Shown piece by piece: positions 8,907-18,104 of a DNA stretch of 64,000 nucleotides (positions are counted from its first letter, which is position 1; each line of letters starts with the position of its first letter). Position numbers and translations under genes: made by a program. The stretch covers positions 124,001-188,000 of the forward strand of contig NZ_FXTH01000008.1 of NCBI RefSeq assembly GCF_900182555.1, read 5' to 3'. The notes below the pieces were generated by a model that saw nothing but the letters and a program-made list of their open reading frames with translations, was not told the origin of the DNA and ran no database searches. Source of the stretch: Fodinibius sediminis. GTDB taxonomy: Bacteria; Bacteroidota; Rhodothermia; Balneolales; Balneolaceae.

Positions 8907-9353
8907 CTACTGAAATTTTTTTGAGGCTTCTACCGCCAGTCGGTCAACCCTGTTGTTTCGTTCATTGTCGGCATGGCCTTTGACTTTAATCCACTCTACA
9001 TCATGGGGCTGCATCGCGGTCAGCATTTCTTCCCATAGGTCCCTGTTTTCCACTGGTTTTTTATTGGCTTTTTTCCAGCCCCGCTTCAGCCAGCCATCAA
9101 TCCAGCCCTGCTTGAATGCATTCACAATGAGTGCACTGTCGCTGTGTATTTTTACATGACAGGGCTGATTTATCGCATTCAAAGCTTCAATAACCGCCCG
9201 CATTTCCATGCGGTTGTTGGTCGTATTTGGTGCGCTGCCGGTAATTTCTTTCTCTCTGCCATTCCACTGGAGCAGTGCCCCCCAGCCGCCGGGACCGGGA
9301 TTTCCGCTGCACGCTCCGTCGGTAAATACAATAACCGTTTTTTTCTTAGACAT
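8907..9353 (-). CDS. rnhA: Ribonuclease HI
   Basis: Cleaves the RNA strand of RNA-DNA hybrids during replication and R-loop removal. Starting at ATG 9353 gives 148 residues, the usual size; the frame is open for 30 more codons upstream, but these lie inside pyrF and do not resemble the family. Catalytic acidic residues are in 'IVFTDGACSGNPGPGGWG' (Asp12), 'TTNNRMEMRAVIEAL' (Glu), 'KIHSDSALIVNAF' (Asp) and 'NNRVDRLAVEAS' (Asp). Its start overlaps the pyrF stop by 8 bases, implying coupled translation. Confidence 0.95.
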   Translation of the reverse strand: MSKKKTVIVFTDGACSGNPGPGGWGALLQWNGREKEITGSAPNTTNNRMEMRAVIEALNAINQPCHVKIHSDSALIVNAFKQGWIDGWLKRGWKKANKKPVENRDLWEEMLTAMQPHDVEWIKVKGHADNERNNRVDRLAVEASKKFQ

Positions 9354-10185
9354 AGGTTGCAGTGATTGGAGATATTCGTTCTTTGAGGTTCTTGGCCGAT
9401 TGACGGACTTCCTGTTCCCAGTCATCAGAATCCCCGCCCGCATACAGGATACTCCGGCTCGAGTTTATCAGGGGGATACCATGGTGATTTTTCAAGGCTT
9501 CTGCCAGGGCACTGACAGAGCCTCCCTGCTTGCCCACGCCCGGAATAAGAAGAGGAGAAGCGGGAAACTGGCTGATGACCGGCTGCAGGTCAGGGGCTTT
9601 GGTAGCCCCCACAACCATGCCGATGGCCGCAGCGCTCGATTCCTGTTTATGCTGAAGTTCACGGGCAATGTAAGTTGCAACCGTTTCTCCGGAGGAAAGG
9701 GTTTTGAGAAGAATATCAGCAGCTCCCGGATTGGACGTCAGGGTGAGCGTATAGACACCGTTGGATGCATTGTCAAGAAAGGGGTCCAGTGTCTCAAATC
9801 CCATCAGTGGATTGAGCGTAATCGCATCCACCTCCAGTTGTTCAAAAAAGGCTTTGGCGTAATGTTCTGCTGTCGAGCTGATATCCCCCCGCTTGGCGTC
9901 TGCTATAACCATTTTTCCGGGCGGGAGGTATGCGAGAATTTCCTGGAAAACATCCCAGCCATCGGGGCCGAGGGCTTCGAAAAAACCCAGGTTGGGCTTA
10001 TAGGCTGCACAGTGCTCCTGTGTAACGTCAATCACCTTTTTGAGGAAGGTACGGACTTTTACAGGCGGGGATGCCTGTCCATTCCGGATGGCTGCCGGCA
10101 GCAGATCAATATTGGGGTCAAGTCCTACGCAGAGGGTAGAGTCAGCTTGCCGGACCGCCTCGGCTAATTTGTCGTTGTAATCCAT
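9346..10185 (-). CDS. pyrF: Orotidine-5'-phosphate decarboxylase (subfamily 2)
   Basis: Last step of UMP synthesis. From ATG 10185 the protein has 279 residues and begins 'MDYNDKLAEAVRQADSTLCV'; a 12-codon upstream extension is possible but unlike the family. The 'LCVGLDPN' strand and the catalytic 'IADAKRGDISST' (Asp96, Lys98, Asp101) are clear, and the length plus 'LGFFEALGPDG' fit the longer subfamily 2 found in Bacteroidota and Actinobacteria. It is the upstream partner of rnhA. Confidence 0.95.
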   Translation of the reverse strand: MDYNDKLAEAVRQADSTLCVGLDPNIDLLPAAIRNGQASPPVKVRTFLKKVIDVTQEHCAAYKPNLGFFEALGPDGWDVFQEILAYLPPGKMVIADAKRGDISSTAEHYAKAFFEQLEVDAITLNPLMGFETLDPFLDNASNGVYTLTLTSNPGAADILLKTLSSGETVATYIARELQHKQESSAAAIGMVVGATKAPDLQPVISQFPASPLLIPGVGKQGGSVSALAEALKNHHGIPLINSSRSILYAGGDSDDWEQEVRQSAKNLKERISPITATYV

Positions 10186-10253
10186 AGAACAATACGGTTT
10201 AAAGTTCAGCGAAAGATACAAACTGGCCGAAGGAGTTCGAAATGTTTACCCAT

Positions 10254-10281
10254 AAAAAAGGAGCCGTCGTACAACGGCTCC
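10254..10281 (-). terminator. Rho-independent terminator of the FadL/SGNH-hydrolase operon
   Basis: An 8-bp stem (10260-10267 with 10274-10281, arm GGAGCCGT) is followed on the minus strand by six T's (10254-10259). It lies 29 bases after the hydrolase stop and separates it from pyrF. Confidence 0.88.
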
Positions 10282-10309
10282 CAAACAGGCATAAACAAGA
10301 GACGGATCC

Positions 10310-11650
10310 TCAGTTGTTAATGGGAATGCCTCTTGGAATAGTCCCCAGGTCTATGTCCGGCAAGGAGGCATTATACGTATCATTAATGGCCTCAATGGTA
10401 AGGTTGGCAACGACGCCATGTCCCTGGTTGCTGGGATGCACCCCGTCGAAACTGAAGAGGGAGCCGGGAACAGGTGTAAGAGTAATCCCATTCATAGTAA
10501 TTCCCTGTTCACCGCTGGATTGCTGGAAGTTTTGGAATATCTGACTGAATGTATCATTGATATCAACCAAGGCCCAGCTGTTTGCACTTGCAGCGTTGGA
10601 TATAGTATTGTTATAGTTGTCGACCACTTGATTGGCCTGTGCAATTTCAGAATTTCCTGCGGAAGTAGGCGTAGGCCCATCAAGGATGTATTGATTTGGA
10701 ATAGGATTATTTGGTTTTATAGGGGGGGGAGTTTCGCCTGTCTGGACTCTTTCAAAATAACTGGTAGCTGATAACAGAATGAGGTCATTAGCGCGCATAA
10801 CTCGTGTGCCCTCGACTGCTTCAATAAAAATATCAAACGAACCTTCTGACGTGTTAAACTGGTAGGTCTGAGTTATTTCATTGTAGGATATAATACCTTC
10901 ATTAACCAGCCTTGTCCGTAAAAGGAAAACATAGGGAATAGTGGTTACATTGGGGATATTGTAAAGAACTGCCTTGGCTCCGGTCTGTGCAATAGTGCTA
11001 GCTGACGCCTGGTACAGCTGTCGGAAGTCGCTTGGAGGCACATACGCCTGTGTGCCTCCGCTGGTAACGTAGCCAAGAATGTCGTTGCTACCAAGCCAGA
11101 ACAGTACAAAGGTGGGATCAAGGGCGGCCAGCTGCTCGGACTGCGTATTGCCCATGTCACGTAACACAAGATCAAAGAACGGGTTGTTTTGCCGTCGGGC
11201 GGAATAGGGGGCACTGGGGAGGTCCTGTCCCAGGAAATCAGCTAAAAGGGCATTGGGAATACCCAAATTGTTATAGGGGCGGTCAAGGTCGGAGTTGATG
11301 GGCTGGCCCTGTTCGTCGGTCTGGGTGGGACCGGACAGATCCGAGCCTTCCAGCCCGAGGCGGCCGAGGCCGATGCCGGGGTCGCTGACAAGCGGCTGTT
11401 CAAAATTTTGTACTGATTCCATCTGGCCCGCCACGAGCGATGGATAGGAATAACGTTGGGCGGTGCGGTAGAGGGCCCCGTTCTGGTATCCGGCGGTCAG
11501 GCTGTTGCCAACGGCTGCCACCATTGAAAAGTCCGCCTCGCCACTGTTGGATTCAAAATTTACGTCATTAAAATCTTTACACGCCGATAGAGAGACTGCC
11601 GTTATCAATAACGCCAGGAAGACCTGAAGTGAAAGTGTACGGAATTTCAT
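10310..11650 (-). CDS. SGNH/GDSL hydrolase-family lipoprotein
   Basis: Probable esterase or lipase anchored in the envelope. The N-terminus is a lipoprotein signal with lipobox 'LSAC' (Cys24). The SGNH motifs are present: block I as 'AVGNSLTAGYQNG' with nucleophile Ser50, block III in 'WLGSNDILGYV', and block V 'FDGVHPSNQGHG' with the Asp/His pair. At 446 residues it is about twice a minimal SGNH domain, with long insertions. It lies 18 bases downstream of an FadL-type porin on the same strand and before a terminator, so the two form an operon; the porin may carry the released fatty acid. Substrate unknown. Confidence 0.88.
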   Translation of the reverse strand: MKFRTLSLQVFLALLITAVSLSACKDFNDVNFESNSGEADFSMVAAVGNSLTAGYQNGALYRTAQRYSYPSLVAGQMESVQNFEQPLVSDPGIGLGRLGLEGSDLSGPTQTDEQGQPINSDLDRPYNNLGIPNALLADFLGQDLPSAPYSARRQNNPFFDLVLRDMGNTQSEQLAALDPTFVLFWLGSNDILGYVTSGGTQAYVPPSDFRQLYQASASTIAQTGAKAVLYNIPNVTTIPYVFLLRTRLVNEGIISYNEITQTYQFNTSEGSFDIFIEAVEGTRVMRANDLILLSATSYFERVQTGETPPPIKPNNPIPNQYILDGPTPTSAGNSEIAQANQVVDNYNNTISNAASANSWALVDINDTFSQIFQNFQQSSGEQGITMNGITLTPVPGSLFSFDGVHPSNQGHGVVANLTIEAINDTYNASLPDIDLGTIPRGIPINN

Positions 11651-11668
11651 AATGAGTTCTTTTTATCC

Positions 11669-12937
11669 TTAGAATTTCATCGTTAAACCAAGCGAAGGCA
11701 GGTTGGCGTGGGTATTATACACCCCATGCAGTCCATTAACCGAGCTTCGATTGGTACGTTCATTGGATCTGATAAATATGTAGGATGCGTCCACGGTGAG
11801 ATATTCCGTAACGTCGTAGCTTAGCCCGCCGGAAAATAACCACCGGTTGGCGTCGGGGAGGGTGGGGTCCATATATTTGGTGGGGAGGGGCGACTTATCG
11901 TAAGCCACGCCCGCACGCAGGGAGAGTCCCGGGGTCCAGGCATCGGTATATTCGCCTCCCACCCGGAGCTGCCAGGAGTTGTCGTATCCCCTCTCACTTG
12001 CAAGCCGGTCGGAACCAAAGGCAGGGATCTGCTGGTCAAATTCTATGACCAGCTCGTCATAGCTGGACCAGCCCCACCATACATAATCGGCTTCGAGGTT
12101 AAGGTTCTCGGTTGCCTGTACATTGACAGCTGCAACCCAGTTGGCCGGTAGTTCGAGAGTTGTGCCACCTCCGGCATCTGAGGGGAAGAGGGCCGTTGGA
12201 AGATCACCAAAGTCGGCTTCACCGCTGTATTCCGTCTCAACTTTGCTGCGGTAGGTGAAGCCCAGGGTCACCCGGTCTGTCGGCTCGTAAAGGAGGCCCA
12301 GGTTATACCCAAGGCCCGGCTTTTCAAGTTCTCCGTCCAGTGCAAAGATATCATCTTCCACGGCAAAATCCTCCACTGCGCGGGAGAGTTCAACTTTTCC
12401 ATAGGCGGCAATAACCAATCCGGCCCCAATTTTTACGTTGCCGATGCCAAAATCGGGCAGCTGATACCCTACCGTTGGCTGTACAAAGATGGTTTCAACA
12501 GAGGTATTGATAGCTTCTGTACGACCAACCCAGTTCTTATCCCATCTGGTTCCCAGTCCAAAAGGGGCATATACACCAATCCCGGCCGTGAGCCCATCCT
12601 GTATTTCATAGGAGGCATAAAAATTGGGGACCAGAAAGTTTTGCTCGTGCATATCGTATCTTTTGCTACTGCCGGGATAGGCACTGGAACTTGCAAAGGG
12701 CCCTCTAAAGCTCGATCGCGGGGCAATAATGGTAGCGCCCCCGCTTATCCTGAGCCCGTCGAGCCCGCTCAGCCCGGCTGGATTGTAGTAGATCGTGGAT
12801 ACGTGATCGGCATAGGCTGCAAAAGCTCCCAGCATCCCGTTGGCACGGATGCTGGCTTCATAAATCGAAAATCCGCTGGAGAAAGCGGAAGTCGAGCATA
12901 CAAAAACAAGACATATGGTAGCTATTGTTCTACGCAT
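11669..12937 (-). CDS. OmpP1/FadL/TodX family outer-membrane transport protein
   Basis: Fourteen-strand beta-barrel family carrying long-chain fatty acids or other hydrophobic compounds across the outer membrane. The 422 residues start with a signal peptide ending near 'SAFSS', followed by the family hatch region 'GFSIYEASIRANGMLGAFAA' and 'STIYYNPAGLSGLDG'. The rest alternates hydrophobic and polar residues as in a barrel and ends 'LPSLGLTMKF' with a terminal Phe. It is first gene of a two-gene operon with the SGNH-hydrolase lipoprotein. An inverted repeat and a -7 box lie upstream. Confidence 0.92.
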   Translation of the reverse strand: MRRTIATICLVFVCSTSAFSSGFSIYEASIRANGMLGAFAAYADHVSTIYYNPAGLSGLDGLRISGGATIIAPRSSFRGPFASSSAYPGSSKRYDMHEQNFLVPNFYASYEIQDGLTAGIGVYAPFGLGTRWDKNWVGRTEAINTSVETIFVQPTVGYQLPDFGIGNVKIGAGLVIAAYGKVELSRAVEDFAVEDDIFALDGELEKPGLGYNLGLLYEPTDRVTLGFTYRSKVETEYSGEADFGDLPTALFPSDAGGGTTLELPANWVAAVNVQATENLNLEADYVWWGWSSYDELVIEFDQQIPAFGSDRLASERGYDNSWQLRVGGEYTDAWTPGLSLRAGVAYDKSPLPTKYMDPTLPDANRWLFSGGLSYDVTEYLTVDASYIFIRSNERTNRSSVNGLHGVYNTHANLPSLGLTMKF

Positions 12938-13009
12938 AAAATTACCATTGTGAATTAATATTACCTTATAATGTATTTTTAATGTTATCCCTGCTATACT
13001 GGAGGATAT

Positions 13010-13026
13010 ACTTAACGCTGTTAAGT
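13010..13026. promoter_or_regulatory. Perfect inverted repeat upstream of the FadL gene
   Basis: ACTTAAC-GCT-GTTAAGT, seven-base arms and three-base centre, 73 bases before the FadL start and just downstream of a -7-like box on the minus strand. This is the size and symmetry of a TetR-type operator, a repressor family that often controls fatty-acid genes. The link is inference. Confidence 0.4.
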
Positions 13027-13046
13027 TTAAATAACTAAAAGATGGG

Positions 13047-13054
13047 CAAATATA
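13047..13054 (-). promoter_or_regulatory. -7 box (TAnnTTTG) for the FadL/SGNH operon
   Basis: On the minus strand the bases read TATATTTG, an exact match to the Bacteroidota -7 consensus TAnnTTTG. No -33 TTTG is found at the normal distance. The predicted start would place the inverted repeat 13010-13026 in the early transcribed region, where a repressor could block elongation. Confidence 0.35.
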
Positions 13055-13132
13055 AAAGCAAAGTTTGCAAAAGGGCTCGAATTTTTATTCATTCGGTTGA
13101 AAAACACTTAACATCATTATACCAGCAGATTC

Positions 13133-13876
13133 ATGGATTGGTTTGAAGAATGGTTTGACAGTCCGTTGTATGAGAAACTGTATGCAGACCGGGATGAGGA
13201 TGAGGCCGCACGGCTGATCGACTTGCTGGAACGCGTCTTGTCGCTTCCTGCAGGCTCCAAAATATTGGATCTGGGGTGTGGAAGGGGACGCCATGCGATT
13301 ACCCTGTCCCAAAAGGGGTATCAGGTTACCGGTATTGATCTCTCTGAACAGGCCATTGCCACAGCCCGCGAGAAGTCCGGACACATGGGCATCGAACAAA
13401 TCCGTTTTGAGGTCCGTGATATGCGCAATCCGCTTCCCGAGACGTTTGATGCGGTGTTTAATCTTTTTACCACTTTTGGATATTTTGAATCGGATGAAGA
13501 AAATGCGGGCGTCTTTGACAGTGTCAGTCAAATGTTGTCGCCGGGTGGGATTTTTGTTGTGGATTATTTCAATGCCCAAAAGGTTCGAAGTACCATCCGC
13601 CCCCATGAGGAGGGCTCGTTTCACGGTATTCATTATGATATTTCACGATACATTGAAAATGATATGGTGTTCAAGGAAATAACATTTTCCGGAGACGAGG
13701 TTAACGATACCAAAAAATATGTGGAACGGGTCAAGCTCTATGAGAAATCCTGGTTTGAAAGGGAAATGAGCAAGCGGAATTTTAGCATTGATCATGTATA
13801 TGGCGACTACCTGGGTAATGATTTTGACCCGGATGTCAGTTCACGTCTTTTGCTTGTCAGTCACCGGCAGAAGTAA
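13133..13876 (+). CDS. Class I SAM-dependent methyltransferase
   Basis: Cytosolic methyltransferase of unknown substrate, 247 residues. SAM-binding motif I is 'SKILDLGCGRGRHAITL' near residues 42-58, with the acidic end of strand 2 in 'VTGIDLSEQAI' and motif IV-like 'DAVFNLFTTFGYF'. This matches small-molecule or UbiE/Methyltransf_25-type enzymes. It stands alone on the + strand, divergent from FadL and convergent with an unknown gene. Confidence 0.88.
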   Translation: MDWFEEWFDSPLYEKLYADRDEDEAARLIDLLERVLSLPAGSKILDLGCGRGRHAITLSQKGYQVTGIDLSEQAIATAREKSGHMGIEQIRFEVRDMRNPLPETFDAVFNLFTTFGYFESDEENAGVFDSVSQMLSPGGIFVVDYFNAQKVRSTIRPHEEGSFHGIHYDISRYIENDMVFKEITFSGDEVNDTKKYVERVKLYEKSWFEREMSKRNFSIDHVYGDYLGNDFDPDVSSRLLLVSHRQK

Positions 13877-13927
13877 AAGAAGACAAGTGGAGATGGAACT
13901 CACGGCCGATCTATCTCTACCACTCTC

Positions 13928-14587
13928 TTATAAGACCGTATTAGCAGATACTTCTTCTGCCCCGTGGGGCGGTCGATCAAGGGTCCAGGTCTCAAAATAA
14001 AAGTGACGCTCGGAACGCATGCGTTTGCTGTTGATACTGAAAAAGCGAAAGTCGTTGCTAACCAGTGGTTGGAACGCCCGGAAGAGAGCCGGGTAGATAT
14101 TTTCCATGGTGAGGAGATGAAGGTCAAATCCGTGATGGGCCTGTTCTTTGTATAACACATAGCCGCCCGCTGTCAGAATTTCACGCAGTTCCTGCTTTCG
14201 GTGTACAATATTGGATTCGTTGTCAATGTTGAGGTTATCAAGCATCACTCCGGGTTTCTCATCGGCAATAACCATCGGTTCGCCAATCCCCGAAGACGCC
14301 AGGGCCTCGGCCAGGGATCTGAAAGAGGTGCCGGGGACATGAATGTGCCGGTGTTCAAAGGTTTTTCCCAGTTGCTCGACCGTCCGTGTTGCTTTCTCCA
14401 GGGCATTCAGACCAAATTGTTCTTTATCGAGCCGGGTTCCCGTGATATAAAATTTGGAATAGGTAGGGGTGGGCTTCATAAAATCGGCCAGGGTCGCTTC
14501 AATCTCTTCCGGTGACTTGTTGGCATTCCGTTTCGCCGGTTTATCCAGCCGCAGATCGTGATCAAAGAAGAGTTTAAAGATGTCCAT
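13928..14587 (-). CDS. Conserved-looking hypothetical protein, 219 aa
   Basis: I do not recognise a family. The protein has no signal peptide or membrane segment. It is rich in charged residues with an Arg/Lys-rich N-terminal third ('LRLDKPAKRNANKSPEEIEA'), a probable alpha/beta middle ('GEPMVIADEKPGVMLDN') and an aromatic C-terminal part ('FYFETWTLDRP'). 'GGYVLYKEQAHHGFDLHLLT' resembles a buried core with paired histidines, but I cannot tie it to chemistry. The start ATG 14587 is the first in frame. Long open frame and ordinary codon use make it a likely real gene. Confidence 0.7.
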   Translation of the reverse strand: MDIFKLFFDHDLRLDKPAKRNANKSPEEIEATLADFMKPTPTYSKFYITGTRLDKEQFGLNALEKATRTVEQLGKTFEHRHIHVPGTSFRSLAEALASSGIGEPMVIADEKPGVMLDNLNIDNESNIVHRKQELREILTAGGYVLYKEQAHHGFDLHLLTMENIYPALFRAFQPLVSNDFRFFSINSKRMRSERHFYFETWTLDRPPHGAEEVSANTVL

Positions 14588-14663
14588 GAAGGGTATGATT
14601 TAATGTTGGATTGAATGTTTGAAGATACGGAATACAGGAACCGCTTTAAACATAGACAGAAGT

Positions 14664-14699
14664 AAAAAAAGCCCTGCATCTCAGGTACGGATGCAGGGC
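14664..14699 (-). terminator. Rho-independent terminator of hppA
   Basis: Ten-base perfect arms (14671-14680 with 14690-14699, GCCCTGCATC) close a nine-base loop; on the minus strand they are followed by seven T's (14664-14670). It lies 22 bases after the pyrophosphatase stop. Confidence 0.92.
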
Positions 14700-14721
14700 A
14701 GGGAAGGTTGATACGTTCAGG

Positions 14722-16908
14722 CTATATCATTGTTGCAATAACGAGAGCAACGACCGACATCAGCTTGATAAGAATGTTAAGCGATGGTCCGGAAGTATCC
14801 TTGAATGGATCTCCCACCGTGTCGCCCACGACCGACGCTTTATGTGCCTCGGAGCCTTTGGACAGGATTTCCCCGTTGTACTCGAAACCTTCCTCGATCA
14901 TCTTTTTGGCGTTGTCCCATGCCCCGCCGGCGTTGGATTGAAACAGAGCCATCAACACGCCGGAGGCGGTCACACCGGCAAGCAGACCACCGAGCATTTC
15001 AGGACCTCCCAGGAATCCAAAGGCAACAGGCACAACCACGGCCAGTACACCAGGGGCAATCATCTCGCGCAGGGAGGCCGTGGTGGAAATAGCTACACAT
15101 TTCTCGTATTCGGCTTTTCCGATGGCTGTTTCAAAGGTTTGCTGATCTTCGTCCGACCAATCTTCGAGTTTGGCTCCCTTGTTGCGGTTCATGGTATCAA
15201 GACCGGCGCGCAGTTCGGGGATGTCGTTGAACTGTCGGCGTACCTCTTCAATCATTGACATAGCTGCGCGTCCCACGGCTTTCATGGAAAGGGCAGAAAA
15301 CAGAAAGGGGAGCATGGCACCGATGAAGAGGGCGGCCATAACGGTGGGTTGGGTAATGTCGATGCCCGCGAGTGTAGTTTCGTGGGTCGCATTATAAGAG
15401 GTGATAAAGGCGGCAAAAAGCGCAAGAGCGGTCAAAGCCGCCGATCCAATGGCAAACCCTTTGCCGATAGCAGCGGTCGTATTACCAACAGCGTCGAGCT
15501 TGTCAGTACGGTCACGTACTTCTCCGGGCAGCTCAGACATCTCCGCAATACCACCCGCGTTGTCAGAAATTGGACCGTAGGCATCCACCGCCAGCTGTAT
15601 ACCTGTATTGGAAAGCATGCCAACCGCAGCAATGGCAATACCGTACAGGCCGGCCAGGTGATATGCCCCGATAATGGCTGTAGCAATAATGACAATGGGA
15701 ATGGCCGTGGAAATCATGCCCACGCCCAAACCGGCAATGATGTTTGTTGCAGCACCGGTGGACGACTGTTCTACAATGGACTCAACAGGGCTGGTGCCCG
15801 TCCCCGTATAGTGCTCGGTAATCAGGCCGATGAGCAAACCGGCAGCAAGGCCGAAAATGGTTGCCCAGAAAACACCGCTCGGAGTATAGGTGACGCCATT
15901 GAACATCCAGCTCTCGGGGAGCATCCAGTGAATTAACAGGTAGGAAGCAACCAGCATGACGGCAGCGGAAGCAAATTCACCGATATTCAATGCGGTTTGC
16001 GGGTTCCCACCTTCTTTGACGCGAACAAAGAACGTTCCGAGGATGGAAGTCAGTATCCCGGTCCCGGCCAGGATCAACGGAAGGAGTACGGCAGAAAGCC
16101 CGTTGAAGTTGTCGGCCCAGTCGGGGTTTGCCATAAAGGCGGCCCCCAGAACCATGGTACCGATGATGGATCCCACGTACGATTCAAAGAGGTCAGCGCC
16201 CATCCCTGCTACATCCCCTACATTGTCACCCACGTTGTCGGCAATCGTGGCCGGGTTCAGCGGGTGGTCTTCCGGGATGCCGGCCTCGACTTTCCCTACA
16301 AGATCGGCCCCTACATCTGCCGCCTTGGTATAAATGCCACCGCCCACACGGGCAAAAAGGGCGATGGAGGATGCTCCAAACGAAAATCCGGTTACCACCG
16401 CCAACACTTTGTTAACGCTGGCAGCTGTCCCGGTTCCAAACATATTCCCAAAGAATAAAAAGAGTACGCCCAGGCCGAGTACCCCCAGACCTACAACGCC
16501 GAGTCCCATAACCGATCCTCCTGCGAAAGCGATATTCAATCCTTTTCCCAGGCTTTCCCGGGCGGCATTGGTTGTTCGGACATTGGCCTTGGTAGCCACG
16601 CGCATTCCGATGAAGCCTGCAAGTCCCGAGCAGAGAGCCCCAACCACGAAGGAAACAGACACCAGCCAGTGCGAGGTTTCTGTGTTTGCGGTAATTCCCA
16701 GTAAAATGGCCACGGATATAACAAAGATCGACAGCACCTTGTACTCCGCCTTTAGAAAAGCCATCGCTCCGCGTTGAATGTGGGAGCTTATGGTAGACAT
16801 TTTCTCTGTGCCTGTATCTTGTTTTGAAACCCATGATGATTTTAAGAAGGTGTAGAGCAGGGCAATGATCCCGCTAACCGGGATGAGGTAGGTTATTAGT
16901 GTATCCAT
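14722..16908 (-). CDS. hppA: Membrane-bound K+-dependent-type H+/Na+-translocating pyrophosphatase
   Basis: Integral inner-membrane pump using PPi hydrolysis to export H+ or Na+. The 728 residues make about 16 membrane helices. Active-site signatures are '[20 protein letters not shown]' near 218-237 and '[18 protein letters not shown]', plus '[16 protein letters not shown]' and the C-terminal '[19 protein letters not shown]'. In '[18 protein letters not shown]' the Ala after Thr-Thr-Ala is the residue that in K+-independent enzymes is Lys, so this belongs to the K+-dependent class. Whether it moves Na+ or H+ cannot be settled by eye. Monocistronic, with its own terminator. Confidence 0.95.
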   Translation of the reverse strand: MDTLITYLIPVSGIIALLYTFLKSSWVSKQDTGTEKMSTISSHIQRGAMAFLKAEYKVLSIFVISVAILLGITANTETSHWLVSVSFVVGALCSGLAGFIGMRVATKANVRTTNAARESLGKGLNIAFAGGSVMGLGVVGLGVLGLGVLFLFFGNMFGTGTAASVNKVLAVVTGFSFGASSIALFARVGGGIYTKAADVGADLVGKVEAGIPEDHPLNPATIADNVGDNVGDVAGMGADLFESYVGSIIGTMVLGAAFMANPDWADNFNGLSAVLLPLILAGTGILTSILGTFFVRVKEGGNPQTALNIGEFASAAVMLVASYLLIHWMLPESWMFNGVTYTPSGVFWATIFGLAAGLLIGLITEHYTGTGTSPVESIVEQSSTGAATNIIAGLGVGMISTAIPIVIIATAIIGAYHLAGLYGIAIAAVGMLSNTGIQLAVDAYGPISDNAGGIAEMSELPGEVRDRTDKLDAVGNTTAAIGKGFAIGSAALTALALFAAFITSYNATHETTLAGIDITQPTVMAALFIGAMLPFLFSALSMKAVGRAAMSMIEEVRRQFNDIPELRAGLDTMNRNKGAKLEDWSDEDQQTFETAIGKAEYEKCVAISTTASLREMIAPGVLAVVVPVAFGFLGGPEMLGGLLAGVTASGVLMALFQSNAGGAWDNAKKMIEEGFEYNGEILSKGSEAHKASVVGDTVGDPFKDTSGPSLNILIKLMSVVALVIATMI

Positions 16909-17519
16909 ATTTGATTCGATTAATTGTAGACTAATTATGGTTAGTATTAATAATCCCTTGTTATCTGTTGAGCCTTATCATATTACATTGTACTTGCATA
17001 ATTGGTTTTCCCAGAACTGCCTAATTTCAACTGCATCTCCTGCACTTCCGTGGATCGGTTGAAAAGCAAACGTCTGTTGTTCGAAATTTCTCTTGTATAC
17101 TGTAGGTACGTTTCCATTCTACAGAATTCTAACCTTATCATTTAGAAACCAGAAAAACAAACCGAAATAATTGAACGTTCTTCAGCGGGACAGCAGTGTT
17201 GGTTCGGGGCGCCCGTTACATTCATATGGAAATAACCAAGCTGGATTCAGGGTTCCAGCCGATGAAAATAATCCCGGATGCCAAAGGGAGGGGATTATGA
17301 GAAAGGACAACAACCGGAAAGAGCCTCCGGCGTAGGGTGGCGGAAATGACAGGGAGCACTCAATATTCGGAGGACAAAACACAGCCTGCATGAAGTACTG
17401 TGTGAGATCCCGTTTTGGATGTGAATCTTTATTCCAGGGGGCAATGGGAAATTGCCAAAAGAAGTGCCCGGCCCATGTGGCCTATTGCAGCTCGGCTCAC
17501 AAGAAGGCTTTCATCTTAG
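16909..17519. other. 611-bp intergenic region with stem-loop sequence, no gene
   Basis: No credible coding frame. The hppA-proximal 270 bases are A/T-rich and should hold its promoter. From about 17180 to 17400 composition changes and short inverted repeats appear: GCTGGA/TCCAGC (17240-17259), CCGGA/TCCGG (17314-17330) and GGCAAT/ATTGCC (17440-17456). Read on the minus strand, phrases such as 'GTCATTTCCGCC' and 'GAATCCAGC' recall the dispersed intergenic repeats common in bacterial genomes; see findings. Confidence 0.5.
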
Positions 17520-18077
17520 TCAGTTGAAGTCGTTCATCGCCTGATCAATACCTTCCCGGATAAAGGCAAAGCTGGCATCAACGGCCCGGTCGAGCGTTGA
17601 GTTCATCAGCTGCTGTTCTTCTTTGCTGAAAGGGGAGAGAACGTATCGGGCCTGTTGACCTTTTGGGTAGTGATCGCCAATGCCAATACGCAAACGGGGG
17701 AAGCTCTTGGTGCCCAGTTTATGAATAATGTCCTGGATACCATTATGTCCCCCGGCACTTCCTCCCGGCCGAAGCCGTATCGTTCCAATATCTAAATGCA
17801 GATCATCATAACAGATCAGGCAGTTCTCCGGTTCTTCTTTATACCAGTGGAGCACCTGCTGTACAGCATCCCCGCTGTTATTCATGAAAGTGCTTGGTTT
17901 GACCAGGTAGACGTTGTGCCCGCCATGCCGGCCTTTGCCCACATGAAAAGGGCCCTTCCCGGGCCCCATTCGTACTGACATGGCGTCAGCCAATGCATCA
18001 ATAAGTTGGAATCCAATATTGTGACGTGTACCGGCGTACTTGTGTCCGGGATTGCCCAGACCTATAATAACAGGCAT
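17520..18077 (-). CDS. pth: Peptidyl-tRNA hydrolase
   Basis: Releases tRNA from peptidyl-tRNAs that drop off ribosomes. The 185-residue length is typical. 'IIGLGNPGHKYAGTRHNIGF' near 4-23 contains the catalytic His, 'KPSTFMNNSG' the substrate-binding Asn, and 'DDLHLDIGTIRLRPGGSAGG' near 90-109 the active-site Asp followed by the conserved Gly-rich loop 'GGHNG'. It is third in the conserved prs-rplY-pth cluster, 27 bases after rplY. Confidence 0.97.
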   Translation of the reverse strand: MPVIIGLGNPGHKYAGTRHNIGFQLIDALADAMSVRMGPGKGPFHVGKGRHGGHNVYLVKPSTFMNNSGDAVQQVLHWYKEEPENCLICYDDLHLDIGTIRLRPGGSAGGHNGIQDIIHKLGTKSFPRLRIGIGDHYPKGQQARYVLSPFSKEEQQLMNSTLDRAVDASFAFIREGIDQAMNDFN

Positions 18078-18104
18078 AACGCACTTACACCGGTTTGGTC
18101 ACTG

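Noticed and set aside
9208-10167. 319-codon frame opposite pyrF
   Set aside because: Fully overlaps pyrF, which has intact catalytic motifs; the antisense translation has no recognisable domain.
13885-13925. Imperfect stem AGTGG...CCACT between the methyltransferase and the unknown gene
   Set aside because: Needs a three-base bulge and has no T-run; not listed as a terminator.
15349-16458. Plus-strand frames opposite hppA
   Set aside because: Shadows of the pyrophosphatase, rich in Gly/Asn/His in a way typical of antisense reading of membrane helices.
17182-17391. 69-codon frame in the pth-hppA gap
   Set aside because: Atypical composition, overlaps repeat-like stems, no recognisable protein feature.
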